Part shown: piece after piece, positions 17,696-26,010 of the stretch
How positions within the stretch are numbered: position 1 is the first letter of the stretch
Layout of the letters: each line of letters starts with the position of its first letter
Assembly (NCBI GenBank): GCA_964370435.1
Contig: CAYJJG010000001.1
Coordinates: 124,001-188,000 of the forward strand
Reading direction: 5' to 3'
Origin: CALVGQ01 sp964370435
Lineage (GTDB): Bacteria > Bacillota_I > Bacilli_A > Erysipelotrichales > Erysipelotrichaceae
Length of the DNA stretch: 64,000 nucleotides
Made by a program: the position numbers and the translations under genes
The notes under the pieces: model-generated
The model's input: only the letters and a program-made list of their open reading frames with translations
Databases searched by the model: none
What the model was told of the DNA's origin: nothing

Positions 17696-18952
17696 CTATA
17701 ACTATAAAGTTTTTAGTTTTCCCTCTTCTAACATAACACGGTGATCACTTAGTGCTGATACTGCATTACTATGGGTTACCACAATTACTGTTTTTCCATA
17801 TTCTTCTGTAAGCATTTTGAAAATTCTTATAATCTCTTGTTCTGTTGCCGTATCTAAGTTTCCTGTCGGCTCATCCGCAAAGATTAAATCGACATTACTT
17901 GCTAGCGCTCTTGCTATTGCTACACGCTGTTGTTCCCCTCCTGATAACTTGGTTACCAGACGGTCTGCTTTGGATTTCACTATTCCAAATTGCTCTAACA
18001 GTGCATATCCTACTTCTTTTTTATTCTTTGGTATTTCATTATCCGTTTCACTCATCGCTAACTCTACATTCTCTAATGCTGTTAAATAAGTGATTAAGTT
18101 AAACTGTTGAAATACGATTGCTATTTTGTTTCTTCTATACTTTCCTAATCCTATTTTACTTATGTTTTCTTCATCATAATAGAAGGTTCCACTCTCAGGA
18201 TTATCTAGTCCTGCTATGATTGATAATAGCGTTGTCTTTCCTGAACCTGATGGTCCTAATATTGTATAAAATTTTCCTCTTTCAAACTCATAACTTAAGT
18301 CATCTAAGATTTGTCTTTTCTTTCCTCCATCAATATAACTATAATTGATGTTTTCTAACTTTAATATCGACATCGTACCCTCCTTCTACTGTGAACTCAT
18401 AAGAATTCTTTTTGGATTAAATCGCATCACCATCATTGATGGTATTAAGATTGATATTAACACTATTCCTAGTCCTGCTACATAGATTTGAAGTATTATG
18501 ATTGGTGATATTTCTACTTCATATTCTGAAACAATATCATCTAACTCGATATCGGTGAAGTATCCATCTAACCCCCAGAATCCTCCATAATAGTAATCAT
18601 CTTCTTGTTCCTCATTTAAGCCACTAGAATCTACTTGATAGGATAATACCGTTTCTCCTACTTGTCCTGCAATCATCATTCCACTTGCAATCGCTACTGT
18701 AAATCCGATAACTGCCACTAAAGCTAATTCAACAAAGAACTGAGCTACTATTTTAAACTTAGTTACCCCTTGTGATAATAATACTCCTATTTCATATTCT
18801 CTGGTCTTTAATGTTAATGCCGTTACTAAAGTGATGATAATAATAGCATTTATTACTACTAACCATACGATAAAATTCGCAAATAATCCTATCGTTTCTA
18901 ATGGTCTTGATAATTCTTCAAACACTTCATTATTAGCGTCTACTGTTCGGTA
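17690..18952 (-). repeat. Long direct repeat, downstream copy
   Basis: This 1263-base block reads as identical to 20021-21283 (offset 2331). It covers the last 188 codons of the permease, the whole ATPase gene and 12 bases after its stop. Perfect identity beside diverged sequence implies recent duplication or gene conversion. Confidence 0.92.
17702..18373 (-). CDS. ABC transporter ATPase, copy B (Vex2/LolD-like)
   Basis: ATPase of a MacB/Vex-type transporter. The 223 residues show Walker A GPSGSGKT (about 41-48), the Q-loop in IVFQQFNLI, the signature LSGGEQQR, Walker B LIFADEPTGNLD and the switch histidine in VVTHS. It lies 12 bases after its permease with GGAGG ahead of the ATG. It is identical, at protein and apparently DNA level, to the ATPase at 20033-20704, so both permeases probably use the same ATPase species. 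Substrate unknown. Confidence 0.93.
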   Translation of the reverse strand: MSILKLENINYSYIDGGKKRQILDDLSYEFERGKFYTILGPSGSGKTTLLSIIAGLDNPESGTFYYDEENISKIGLGKYRRNKIAIVFQQFNLITYLTALENVELAMSETDNEIPKNKKEVGYALLEQFGIVKSKADRLVTKLSGGEQQRVAIARALASNVDLIFADEPTGNLDTATEQEIIRIFKMLTEEYGKTVIVVTHSNAVSALSDHRVMLEEGKLKTL

Positions 18953-20014
18953 TAATTCCTCTTCCTCTATAGAAGCTAATAGTTCATTATAGAACCCTTC
19001 TACCTTAAGTGGATCACTTAATAATATAGTTAAATTTGTTTTATTAAGCATACCATCCAGTGTTGGTGCATAATCATCATTTTGATAATATTCATCATCT
19101 GGATATTGTAACTTGTTAGACTCCCACAATTTCAATTGTAACTCATACATTACTTTAGCAACTGCACTATCAGGATATAATACGATATTTTCTGGTGATT
19201 CATACGGTGACATCCAGTCAAAATTTTCTGTGGTTGGATCAACTTCTTCTAAATTATTAAAGATACCAATAATCTCCAATTCAATAAGTGATTCTTCATA
19301 AGTTAATCCTAAACTACCATAATATCCTCCGGAATCATAAGAAGATTGTTGCTCTTGTGCAAGTGTAATAGTATCTCCTACACGCAAGTTATTATGTGCT
19401 GCTAAGGTATCGGTAATTAATGCCACAGGAGTACCATTATCTATTTCTTCTTGCGTATACATTCTTCCTTCAACCATTTCAAACATTCCATCTTGAAATT
19501 CAATCATATCAGGATAAGCATTTCCCATACCTCTAATATTAGGATCTACCCATACATGTTCTTCACAAACTTCTACGCCGTCTTGATCGACATAACAAGA
19601 CATTGATGTTCCCATATTTTCATTTTCACGCTCATTACCAATTGGTACCGCTTCAAAACCATCGCTGTATAAAACATTAGGAGATACTGCATTAATTGCT
19701 TTAACACGATCATCTGCTAAAATATCAGCAATTTCTTCTTCTGAAAAAATTAAATGCTGTTTCGTTAATGCCATCCAATCTTCAGTCTCATAATCTTCAT
19801 CTTCTGCATCTTCATAAAATTTTTGATAATCTGCCTCATAAACAAGTACTGCTCGCATCTTCATTCTTGTTTGTACTTGTGCTTGTTCAGCTGCATTACT
19901 AATCCCTAATCCTACAATCACAAAATTACCAATCACAAAGAATGTTAAAGCTAATAACACTGTTTTACTCATTTTTCTTGTACTGTTTTTAATTGCTCTA
20001 TTTAAAAAATTCAT
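18386..20014 (-). CDS. FtsX/MacB-type ABC permease, copy B (Vex-like)
   Basis: The 542 residues have an N-terminal membrane helix (about 17-38), a long acidic ectodomain (about 45-365) and three C-terminal helices in an FtsX domain, the topology of streptococcal Vex1/Vex3. The final 188 residues are identical to those of the permease at 20717-22354, and the first 55 nearly so; the ectodomain differs strongly. It contains a conserved pair of Cys (SCYVDQDGVEVCEE) and aspartate/tyrosine-rich runs. It follows ATPase copy A by 18 bases in one operon. Such systems export peptides or work mechanically on the envelope; which applies here is unknown. Confidence 0.85.
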   Translation of the reverse strand: MNFLNRAIKNSTRKMSKTVLLALTFFVIGNFVIVGLGISNAAEQAQVQTRMKMRAVLVYEADYQKFYEDAEDEDYETEDWMALTKQHLIFSEEEIADILADDRVKAINAVSPNVLYSDGFEAVPIGNERENENMGTSMSCYVDQDGVEVCEEHVWVDPNIRGMGNAYPDMIEFQDGMFEMVEGRMYTQEEIDNGTPVALITDTLAAHNNLRVGDTITLAQEQQSSYDSGGYYGSLGLTYEESLIELEIIGIFNNLEEVDPTTENFDWMSPYESPENIVLYPDSAVAKVMYELQLKLWESNKLQYPDDEYYQNDDYAPTLDGMLNKTNLTILLSDPLKVEGFYNELLASIEEEELYRTVDANNEVFEELSRPLETIGLFANFIVWLVVINAIIIITLVTALTLKTREYEIGVLLSQGVTKFKIVAQFFVELALVAVIGFTVAIASGMMIAGQVGETVLSYQVDSSGLNEEQEDDYYYGGFWGLDGYFTDIELDDIVSEYEVEISPIIILQIYVAGLGIVLISILIPSMMVMRFNPKRILMSSQ

Positions 20015-20020
20015 GTTGCC

Positions 20021-21283
20021 CTCCTTCTATAACTATAAAGTTTTTAGTTTTCCCTCTTCTAACATAACACGGTGATCACTTAGTGCTGATACTGCATTAC
20101 TATGGGTTACCACAATTACTGTTTTTCCATATTCTTCTGTAAGCATTTTGAAAATTCTTATAATCTCTTGTTCTGTTGCCGTATCTAAGTTTCCTGTCGG
20201 CTCATCCGCAAAGATTAAATCGACATTACTTGCTAGCGCTCTTGCTATTGCTACACGCTGTTGTTCCCCTCCTGATAACTTGGTTACCAGACGGTCTGCT
20301 TTGGATTTCACTATTCCAAATTGCTCTAACAGTGCATATCCTACTTCTTTTTTATTCTTTGGTATTTCATTATCCGTTTCACTCATCGCTAACTCTACAT
20401 TCTCTAATGCTGTTAAATAAGTGATTAAGTTAAACTGTTGAAATACGATTGCTATTTTGTTTCTTCTATACTTTCCTAATCCTATTTTACTTATGTTTTC
20501 TTCATCATAATAGAAGGTTCCACTCTCAGGATTATCTAGTCCTGCTATGATTGATAATAGCGTTGTCTTTCCTGAACCTGATGGTCCTAATATTGTATAA
20601 AATTTTCCTCTTTCAAACTCATAACTTAAGTCATCTAAGATTTGTCTTTTCTTTCCTCCATCAATATAACTATAATTGATGTTTTCTAACTTTAATATCG
20701 ACATCGTACCCTCCTTCTACTGTGAACTCATAAGAATTCTTTTTGGATTAAATCGCATCACCATCATTGATGGTATTAAGATTGATATTAACACTATTCC
20801 TAGTCCTGCTACATAGATTTGAAGTATTATGATTGGTGATATTTCTACTTCATATTCTGAAACAATATCATCTAACTCGATATCGGTGAAGTATCCATCT
20901 AACCCCCAGAATCCTCCATAATAGTAATCATCTTCTTGTTCCTCATTTAAGCCACTAGAATCTACTTGATAGGATAATACCGTTTCTCCTACTTGTCCTG
21001 CAATCATCATTCCACTTGCAATCGCTACTGTAAATCCGATAACTGCCACTAAAGCTAATTCAACAAAGAACTGAGCTACTATTTTAAACTTAGTTACCCC
21101 TTGTGATAATAATACTCCTATTTCATATTCTCTGGTCTTTAATGTTAATGCCGTTACTAAAGTGATGATAATAATAGCATTTATTACTACTAACCATACG
21201 ATAAAATTCGCAAATAATCCTATCGTTTCTAATGGTCTTGATAATTCTTCAAACACTTCATTATTAGCGTCTACTGTTCGGTA
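20021..21283 (-). repeat. Long direct repeat, upstream copy
   Basis: Partner of 17690-18952. On its left the repeat stops at the ribosome site of the second permease; on its right it stops inside the permease gene where the ectodomain ends, so the boundary matches a domain boundary. Confidence 0.92.
20033..20704 (-). CDS. ABC transporter ATPase, copy A (Vex2/LolD-like)
   Basis: Residue for residue the same as the ATPase at 17702-18373, with all nucleotide-binding motifs intact, so neither copy is decaying. It lies between the two permeases: 12 bases after permease A and 18 before permease B. Keeping two perfect copies within 2.3 kb suggests very recent duplication or ongoing conversion. Confidence 0.93.
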   Translation of the reverse strand: MSILKLENINYSYIDGGKKRQILDDLSYEFERGKFYTILGPSGSGKTTLLSIIAGLDNPESGTFYYDEENISKIGLGKYRRNKIAIVFQQFNLITYLTALENVELAMSETDNEIPKNKKEVGYALLEQFGIVKSKADRLVTKLSGGEQQRVAIARALASNVDLIFADEPTGNLDTATEQEIIRIFKMLTEEYGKTVIVVTHSNAVSALSDHRVMLEEGKLKTL

Positions 21284-22354
21284 CATACCTTCACTACTAA
21301 CTTCATAATCACTTACAAATTCATCTACTTTAAGTGGGTCATGTAATAAAACAATAACATTTCTAACATCCATAATATCATCAGGACTCGGCTTATTATC
21401 TTCATCTTGATAATATTCACTATCTGGATATGCTAATTTTTCTGCTTCCCATATTTTTATCGCAAGGTCGATTTGCGAATTCACGAATGTCATTGTAGGA
21501 AACAAGACAACATTTTCTGGTGATTCATAAGAAGACATCCAATCAAAATTCTCTGCTGTTGGATCAATTTCTTCTGTATTATTAAAAATACCAATAATCT
21601 CTAATTCAAAATAAACATCTTCCGTGCTTAGCAATAAATCCAAACCACCAAAATAACCACCTTCAATGTCACTATTTGAAAGACTAGAAAGGGTTATCGT
21701 ATCACCAATACGAAGGTTATTGTAAGCTGCTAAAGTATCAGTGATAAGCACTACTGGACTTCCATTATCTACTTCTTCTTGAGTATACATTCTACCTTCT
21801 ACAAGTTCATAAATACCATCTTCAAACTCAATCATAGTAGGCATAATATTACTTTTAAACATGATTGCAGGATCAATATATACCCATTCTTCACATATCT
21901 CTACACCGTCTTCGTCGACATAACAGCTTGATTGTGTATTATTTTGTTCTAACTCACGCTCATTACCAATAGGCACAGCATCAAAATCTATGGAATATCC
22001 TGCTTGCATTGTAGTCGAATTAATCGCTTTAACACGCTCATCTTCAAGAAGGGCATTCACTTCATCCATCGCTATCATTGCGTGATTAGTTTGAAAATCT
22101 TCATAAGCTTGGTTCTCTTCTTCCTCACTTAATTCTAATTCATCTATTTCATCCCAAAACATAGACCAATCTACACTTATTTCTACTACAGCACGCATCT
22201 TCATTCTTGTTTGAATCTGTGCTTGTTCAGCTGCATTACTAATTCCTAAACCAACAATCACAAAATTCCCAATCACAAAGAATGTTAAAGCCAATAGCAC
22301 TGTTTTACTCATTTTTCTTGTGCTATTTTTAATTGCTCTATTTAAAAAATTCAT
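20717..22354 (-). CDS. FtsX/MacB-type ABC permease, copy A (Vex-like)
   Basis: The 545 residues have the same topology as copy B: one N-terminal helix, an acidic ectodomain and three C-terminal helices. N- and C-terminal parts match copy B while residues about 56-357 diverge, keeping motifs such as AVPIGNERE, SCYVDEDGVEICEE, VEGRMYTQEE and ENFDWMSSYESPEN. The shared cysteines probably form a disulfide outside the cell. The gene starts 32 bases after the PASTA protein gene, so both likely share a transcript. The function is inferred to be envelope-related. Confidence 0.85.
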   Translation of the reverse strand: MNFLNRAIKNSTRKMSKTVLLALTFFVIGNFVIVGLGISNAAEQAQIQTRMKMRAVVEISVDWSMFWDEIDELELSEEEENQAYEDFQTNHAMIAMDEVNALLEDERVKAINSTTMQAGYSIDFDAVPIGNERELEQNNTQSSCYVDEDGVEICEEWVYIDPAIMFKSNIMPTMIEFEDGIYELVEGRMYTQEEVDNGSPVVLITDTLAAYNNLRIGDTITLSSLSNSDIEGGYFGGLDLLLSTEDVYFELEIIGIFNNTEEIDPTAENFDWMSSYESPENVVLFPTMTFVNSQIDLAIKIWEAEKLAYPDSEYYQDEDNKPSPDDIMDVRNVIVLLHDPLKVDEFVSDYEVSSEGMYRTVDANNEVFEELSRPLETIGLFANFIVWLVVINAIIIITLVTALTLKTREYEIGVLLSQGVTKFKIVAQFFVELALVAVIGFTVAIASGMMIAGQVGETVLSYQVDSSGLNEEQEDDYYYGGFWGLDGYFTDIELDDIVSEYEVEISPIIILQIYVAGLGIVLISILIPSMMVMRFNPKRILMSSQ

Positions 22355-22385
22355 ATGTCCTCCCGTTTATTTAAAGTTTTATTTC

Positions 22386-23750
22386 TTATGGACCTGGCGT
22401 TGGTGTTGGTGTTGGTGTTGGTGTTGGTGTTGGTGTTGGTGTTGGTGTTGGTGTTGGAGATGTTGGTTCATCCGTGACACGCTCATAATATATTTTAGCA
22501 TCTATCGGAAGTGGGCGATCACATCCCGTAGATAATTCATTACCGTCTTTATCAGTACATGTGAATTTTGTAATTTGTCCTGGAGTAGTGTATGTTCCTG
22601 TAGGTTCAACTTTTACCCCCCACACATGAATATTTGCTCCATTAGAGTTTACTTCATCTGCCCATGCAGCAAGTTCTAAATAGTCTTTACCATACCACTG
22701 TCTTGAGTTTGTTTGTAAAATCGGCATATATAATGATACCGTTAATTCTATTACTGTTCCTTGATCTACTTGAGAACCTGATTTTATTGATTGTTCAATA
22801 ACTTCTCCAAGTGGTGCCCAGTCATAACGCTCATGTTTAATAATCGTTAATGTATTGTCTGGGTCTGCTGACCATGCTGTTAACATATTATCTGTATAAC
22901 CTACAAAATTTGGAATACTTACAGCTTTACCTTTTGATACGGTAACTGATAACACCTCTTCTTGTTTCATTGTTTGCCCATCTTCCACAGATTGAGAAAT
23001 AACTAATCCTGCGGTTACATCCTCACTATATACTTCAGTAACTTCAAGTATAATATTTTTAGATTTCGCAAAAGTTTCTACTTCACTTAATGATTTTTTA
23101 ATAAAATCTTCCACTGTGATCGTTCCAGCTGGTTGAGGTCCTCTGCTTATTTTAAATGTAACATTACTTCCTCTTCTAAAATCAGTAGTTGCTAAACCAC
23201 GCATATCCACTGAAATCACTTGATTCTCTGGTACACTTTCATTATATTCTTGAGTAATATCAACATCGCTCAGTTTGTTTTCATCTACCCATGCTTGGAC
23301 ATCTGAACGTGTTAGCGTTAATACATCTTCTAAAAATGGCACTAATTCATCAGGGTCAGCACCCATTGATGCTACAAAAGTAACTTTTACATCTGTTCCT
23401 ACTTTACTACCTGCACTCACAGATTGACTTATAATAAAATCTTCATCATAATCAAAGTTATATTCTTCTTTTATTATAATCCCATTAGTTTCTATTCCTT
23501 CTTGTTGTACCCAAGCTCCAACATCATTGGTTTTTTGACCTACAAAATCTGGCATTGTTATACTTGGTGCAAAAAACATAAAATATGCAGCTACAGCTAA
23601 TACTATAATTGCTAGTAATCCACCAATCATAAATTTAGGATTTAAGTTTATGCTAGCTTTTTCTACATTTTCAAACTTTTCTTCCTTAAAGCTCTCTGGC
23701 TTTTTAATATCTGCTGCTAACTGACTAAGATAATCTTTTTTCTCACTCAT
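22386..23750 (-). CDS. Membrane-anchored PASTA-repeat protein with Thr-Pro tail
   Basis: The 454 residues begin with a 40-residue cytoplasmic part and one membrane helix (about 41-60), then four or five PASTA-like repeats (for example MPDFVGQKTNDVGAWV and IPNFVGYTDNMLTAW, each followed by a ...VISQSV.G pattern), and end in about ten Thr-Pro dipeptides. There is no kinase domain, unlike PrkC/StkP, and no LPXTG anchor. PASTA domains bind peptidoglycan fragments or lipid II. It heads the Vex-like ABC operon and has its own promoter. A sensor or spacer role for the ABC systems is inferred from position only. AAGGAG precedes the ATG. Confidence 0.82.
   Translation of the reverse strand: MSEKKDYLSQLAADIKKPESFKEEKFENVEKASINLNPKFMIGGLLAIIVLAVAAYFMFFAPSITMPDFVGQKTNDVGAWVQQEGIETNGIIIKEEYNFDYDEDFIISQSVSAGSKVGTDVKVTFVASMGADPDELVPFLEDVLTLTRSDVQAWVDENKLSDVDITQEYNESVPENQVISVDMRGLATTDFRRGSNVTFKISRGPQPAGTITVEDFIKKSLSEVETFAKSKNIILEVTEVYSEDVTAGLVISQSVEDGQTMKQEEVLSVTVSKGKAVSIPNFVGYTDNMLTAWSADPDNTLTIIKHERYDWAPLGEVIEQSIKSGSQVDQGTVIELTVSLYMPILQTNSRQWYGKDYLELAAWADEVNSNGANIHVWGVKVEPTGTYTTPGQITKFTCTDKDGNELSTGCDRPLPIDAKIYYERVTDEPTSPTPTPTPTPTPTPTPTPTPTPGP
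22396..22455 (-). repeat. Hexanucleotide microsatellite coding Thr-Pro repeats
   Basis: Ten consecutive copies of a hexamer (nine GGTGTT and one GGCGTT on the plus strand) encode the Thr-Pro tail of the PASTA protein. The unit is six bases, so slippage would change tail length without breaking the frame. Confidence 0.95.
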
Positions 23751-23817
23751 AAATTTATTCTCCTTAAAAATGAACTTTTTCTACATACTGATACTAATAC
23801 ATAGAATATTCTTACTA

Positions 23818-23826
23818 ATTATAGCA
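23818..23826 (-). promoter_or_regulatory. Promoter of the PASTA/Vex-like operon
   Basis: Minus-strand TGCTATAAT, an extended -10 element, about 70 bases before the PASTA gene start. No strong -35. The rest of the 23751-24011 spacer holds nothing I can identify. Confidence 0.6.
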
Positions 23827-24008
23827 CTAAATATTTACATTAAAAAGCTGATTAATCAATTTTACTGATTTTTCAAATCTTCTTTAGAAAGTCTTTAGAA
23901 TTTAAAAATAATTATTTTTTAATCCTTAGTTAGTATATTCAATAATTAAAATTCCATGAATGGGTCCATTAAATGATTAAAGCATCTTGTTGACTCTTTG
24001 ATATTTAA

Positions 24009-24034
24009 TAAAAAAGAACATCATTGATGTCCTT
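24009..24034 (-). terminator. Terminator of uvrB
   Basis: A hairpin built on ACATC/GATGT with flanking AAAG/CTTT pairing, followed by six T on the minus strand, lies directly after the uvrB stop. Confidence 0.65.
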
Positions 24035-26010
24035 TATTCTGATTTTAGTTCTGCAATAATATCTCTAAGCTCTGCTGCTCTTTCGAAATCGAGTACTCTT
24101 GCAGCCTCTTTCATTTCTTTTTCTAAATTTAATAATAATTGATCCTTATCCTTTTTATTGCCTTTTGTTTTCTTCTTAATATATTTAGCTGCCATTTCTT
24201 GTGTTTCTTTGCCAGCAATCGCATCTCTTATCTCTTTCTTAATAGTTGTTGGCGTGATATTATTTTTTAAATTAAACTCTTCTTGTATTTCGCGACGTCG
24301 ATTAGTTTCGCTAATCGCCTTTTCCATAGAATTAGTCATCCTATCGGCATACATTATAACGCGACCTTCACTATTTCTAGCTGCACGACCTATTGTTTGG
24401 ATTAGTGAGCGCTCCGATCTTAAAAATCCTTCTTTATCAGCATCCAGTATCGCAATTAAAGCTACTTCTGGAATATCTAAACCCTCACGAAGTAAGTTAA
24501 TTCCAATCAGTACGTCTACTTTTCCTTTTCTTAAATCACGAATTACTTCTATACGCTCTAATGTTTTAGTTTCGTGATGAAGGAAAGTTACATTTAAATC
24601 CATCTTCTTAAGATACTCAGTTAAATCTTCTGCCATTTTTACTGTAAGTGTGGTTATTAATACACGTTCATTACGTTGTATGCAATTTAATATTTCATCA
24701 TATAAATCATCAATTTGTCCTTTTGATGGTCGTACTTCTATTTTAGGGTCTAGTAATCCTGTAGGACGAATAATTTGTTCAACAACTTCATGATTTGTTA
24801 AGTTAAGCTCATAATCTCCCGGAGTTGCCGAAACATAGATAGCTTGATTCACTGTGTTTTCAAATTCCTCAAATTTCATCGGACGATTGTTTAAAGCACT
24901 TGGCAAGCGAAATCCATAATCAACTAGTACTTGTTTTCGAGCACGATCTCCGTTATACATACCTCTCACTTGCGGAAGTGAAACGTGACTTTCATCAACT
25001 ACTAATAAAAAATCTTTAGGAAAATAGTCAAATAAGTTGAACGGTCTTTGTTCAGGACTTCTTCCATCAACATGCATCGAATAATTTTCAATACCTGGAC
25101 ACATTCCAAATTCACGAAGTGCTTCTAAATCATAGCGACAACGTTGTTCTAAACGTTGTTTTTCTAATAACTTGTCTTCCTTCTCTAATACTTTTAAGCG
25201 TTCTTCTAATTCATTTTCAATATTTATACATGCACGACGCATCGTATCCATTGGTCGTGCATAACCTGTAGCTGGAAAAATATTATAAAGTGAATAAGAG
25301 TTTAATACTTTTCCCGTAAGCAATTCTACTTCACTAATTCTTTCAATTTCATCATCAAACATTTCAATTCTTAAGCCATACTCATCTGTATGCCCAAAAG
25401 TAATCTCAACTACATCTCCGCGCACTCTAAAACTACCACGCTCTCTATCCACATCGTTTCGTTTATATTGTCGGGCTATAAATTTATGTAATAATTCATT
25501 ACGCTCTATAATTTCACCTACACGTATCGTAAAAAACATATCTCGATATTGTTCAGGATCACTAGCACCATAGATACATGCCACCGAAGCAACAATAATC
25601 GTATCTCTTCGCTCTAATACTGAATTAACCGCTGCCATCCTTAACATATCTAACTCATCATTAGTAGTTGCATTTTTTTCAATATAAGTATCTGTTTTTG
25701 GCATATAGGCTTCAGGTTGATAGTAATCAAAATTGGAAACAAAATATTCAACCCGGTTATGCGGAAATAGTTCTTTAAACTCACTATAAAGTTGTCCTGC
25801 TAACGTTTTGTTATGCACAAAAACCAGAGTAGGCTTATTGACCTGCTCAATAACATTACTAATAGTAAAAGTCTTTCCGGTTCCTGTTGCCCCTAGTAGC
25901 ACCTGAGCTTTTTCATTTTTATTAATACCCTCTACTAATTTTTTGATGGCTTCAGGTTGATCTCCCTTAGGCTTATAAGGTGAAACTAACTTAAATTTAT
26001 TCTGTGTCAT
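24034..26010 (-). CDS. uvrB: Excinuclease ABC subunit B
   Basis: Damage-verifying helicase-like subunit of nucleotide excision repair. The 658 residues are full length: Walker A GATGTGKT (40-47), the beta-hairpin region rich in tyrosines (YYQPEAYMPKTDTYIEK), helicase motifs (LLREGLDIPEV, QTIGRAARN) and the C-terminal UVR domain (ARVLDFERAAELRD) that contacts UvrC. It overlaps ctpA by 14 bases. No uvrA follows, although uvrA commonly lies next to uvrB. Confidence 0.97.
   Translation of the reverse strand: MTQNKFKLVSPYKPKGDQPEAIKKLVEGINKNEKAQVLLGATGTGKTFTISNVIEQVNKPTLVFVHNKTLAGQLYSEFKELFPHNRVEYFVSNFDYYQPEAYMPKTDTYIEKNATTNDELDMLRMAAVNSVLERRDTIIVASVACIYGASDPEQYRDMFFTIRVGEIIERNELLHKFIARQYKRNDVDRERGSFRVRGDVVEITFGHTDEYGLRIEMFDDEIERISEVELLTGKVLNSYSLYNIFPATGYARPMDTMRRACINIENELEERLKVLEKEDKLLEKQRLEQRCRYDLEALREFGMCPGIENYSMHVDGRSPEQRPFNLFDYFPKDFLLVVDESHVSLPQVRGMYNGDRARKQVLVDYGFRLPSALNNRPMKFEEFENTVNQAIYVSATPGDYELNLTNHEVVEQIIRPTGLLDPKIEVRPSKGQIDDLYDEILNCIQRNERVLITTLTVKMAEDLTEYLKKMDLNVTFLHHETKTLERIEVIRDLRKGKVDVLIGINLLREGLDIPEVALIAILDADKEGFLRSERSLIQTIGRAARNSEGRVIMYADRMTNSMEKAISETNRRREIQEEFNLKNNITPTTIKKEIRDAIAGKETQEMAAKYIKKKTKGNKKDKDQLLLNLEKEMKEAARVLDFERAAELRDIIAELKSE

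Noticed and set aside
17817..18093. Plus-strand frames inside the ABC ATPase (also at 20148-20424)
   Set aside because: They mirror the ATPase coding frame, have no ribosome site, and are duplicated only because the gene is.
22320..22535. Plus-strand frame with alternating Trp-Cys repeats
   Set aside because: It is the reverse reading of the Thr-Pro hexamer repeat in the PASTA gene; composition is an artefact of the repeat.
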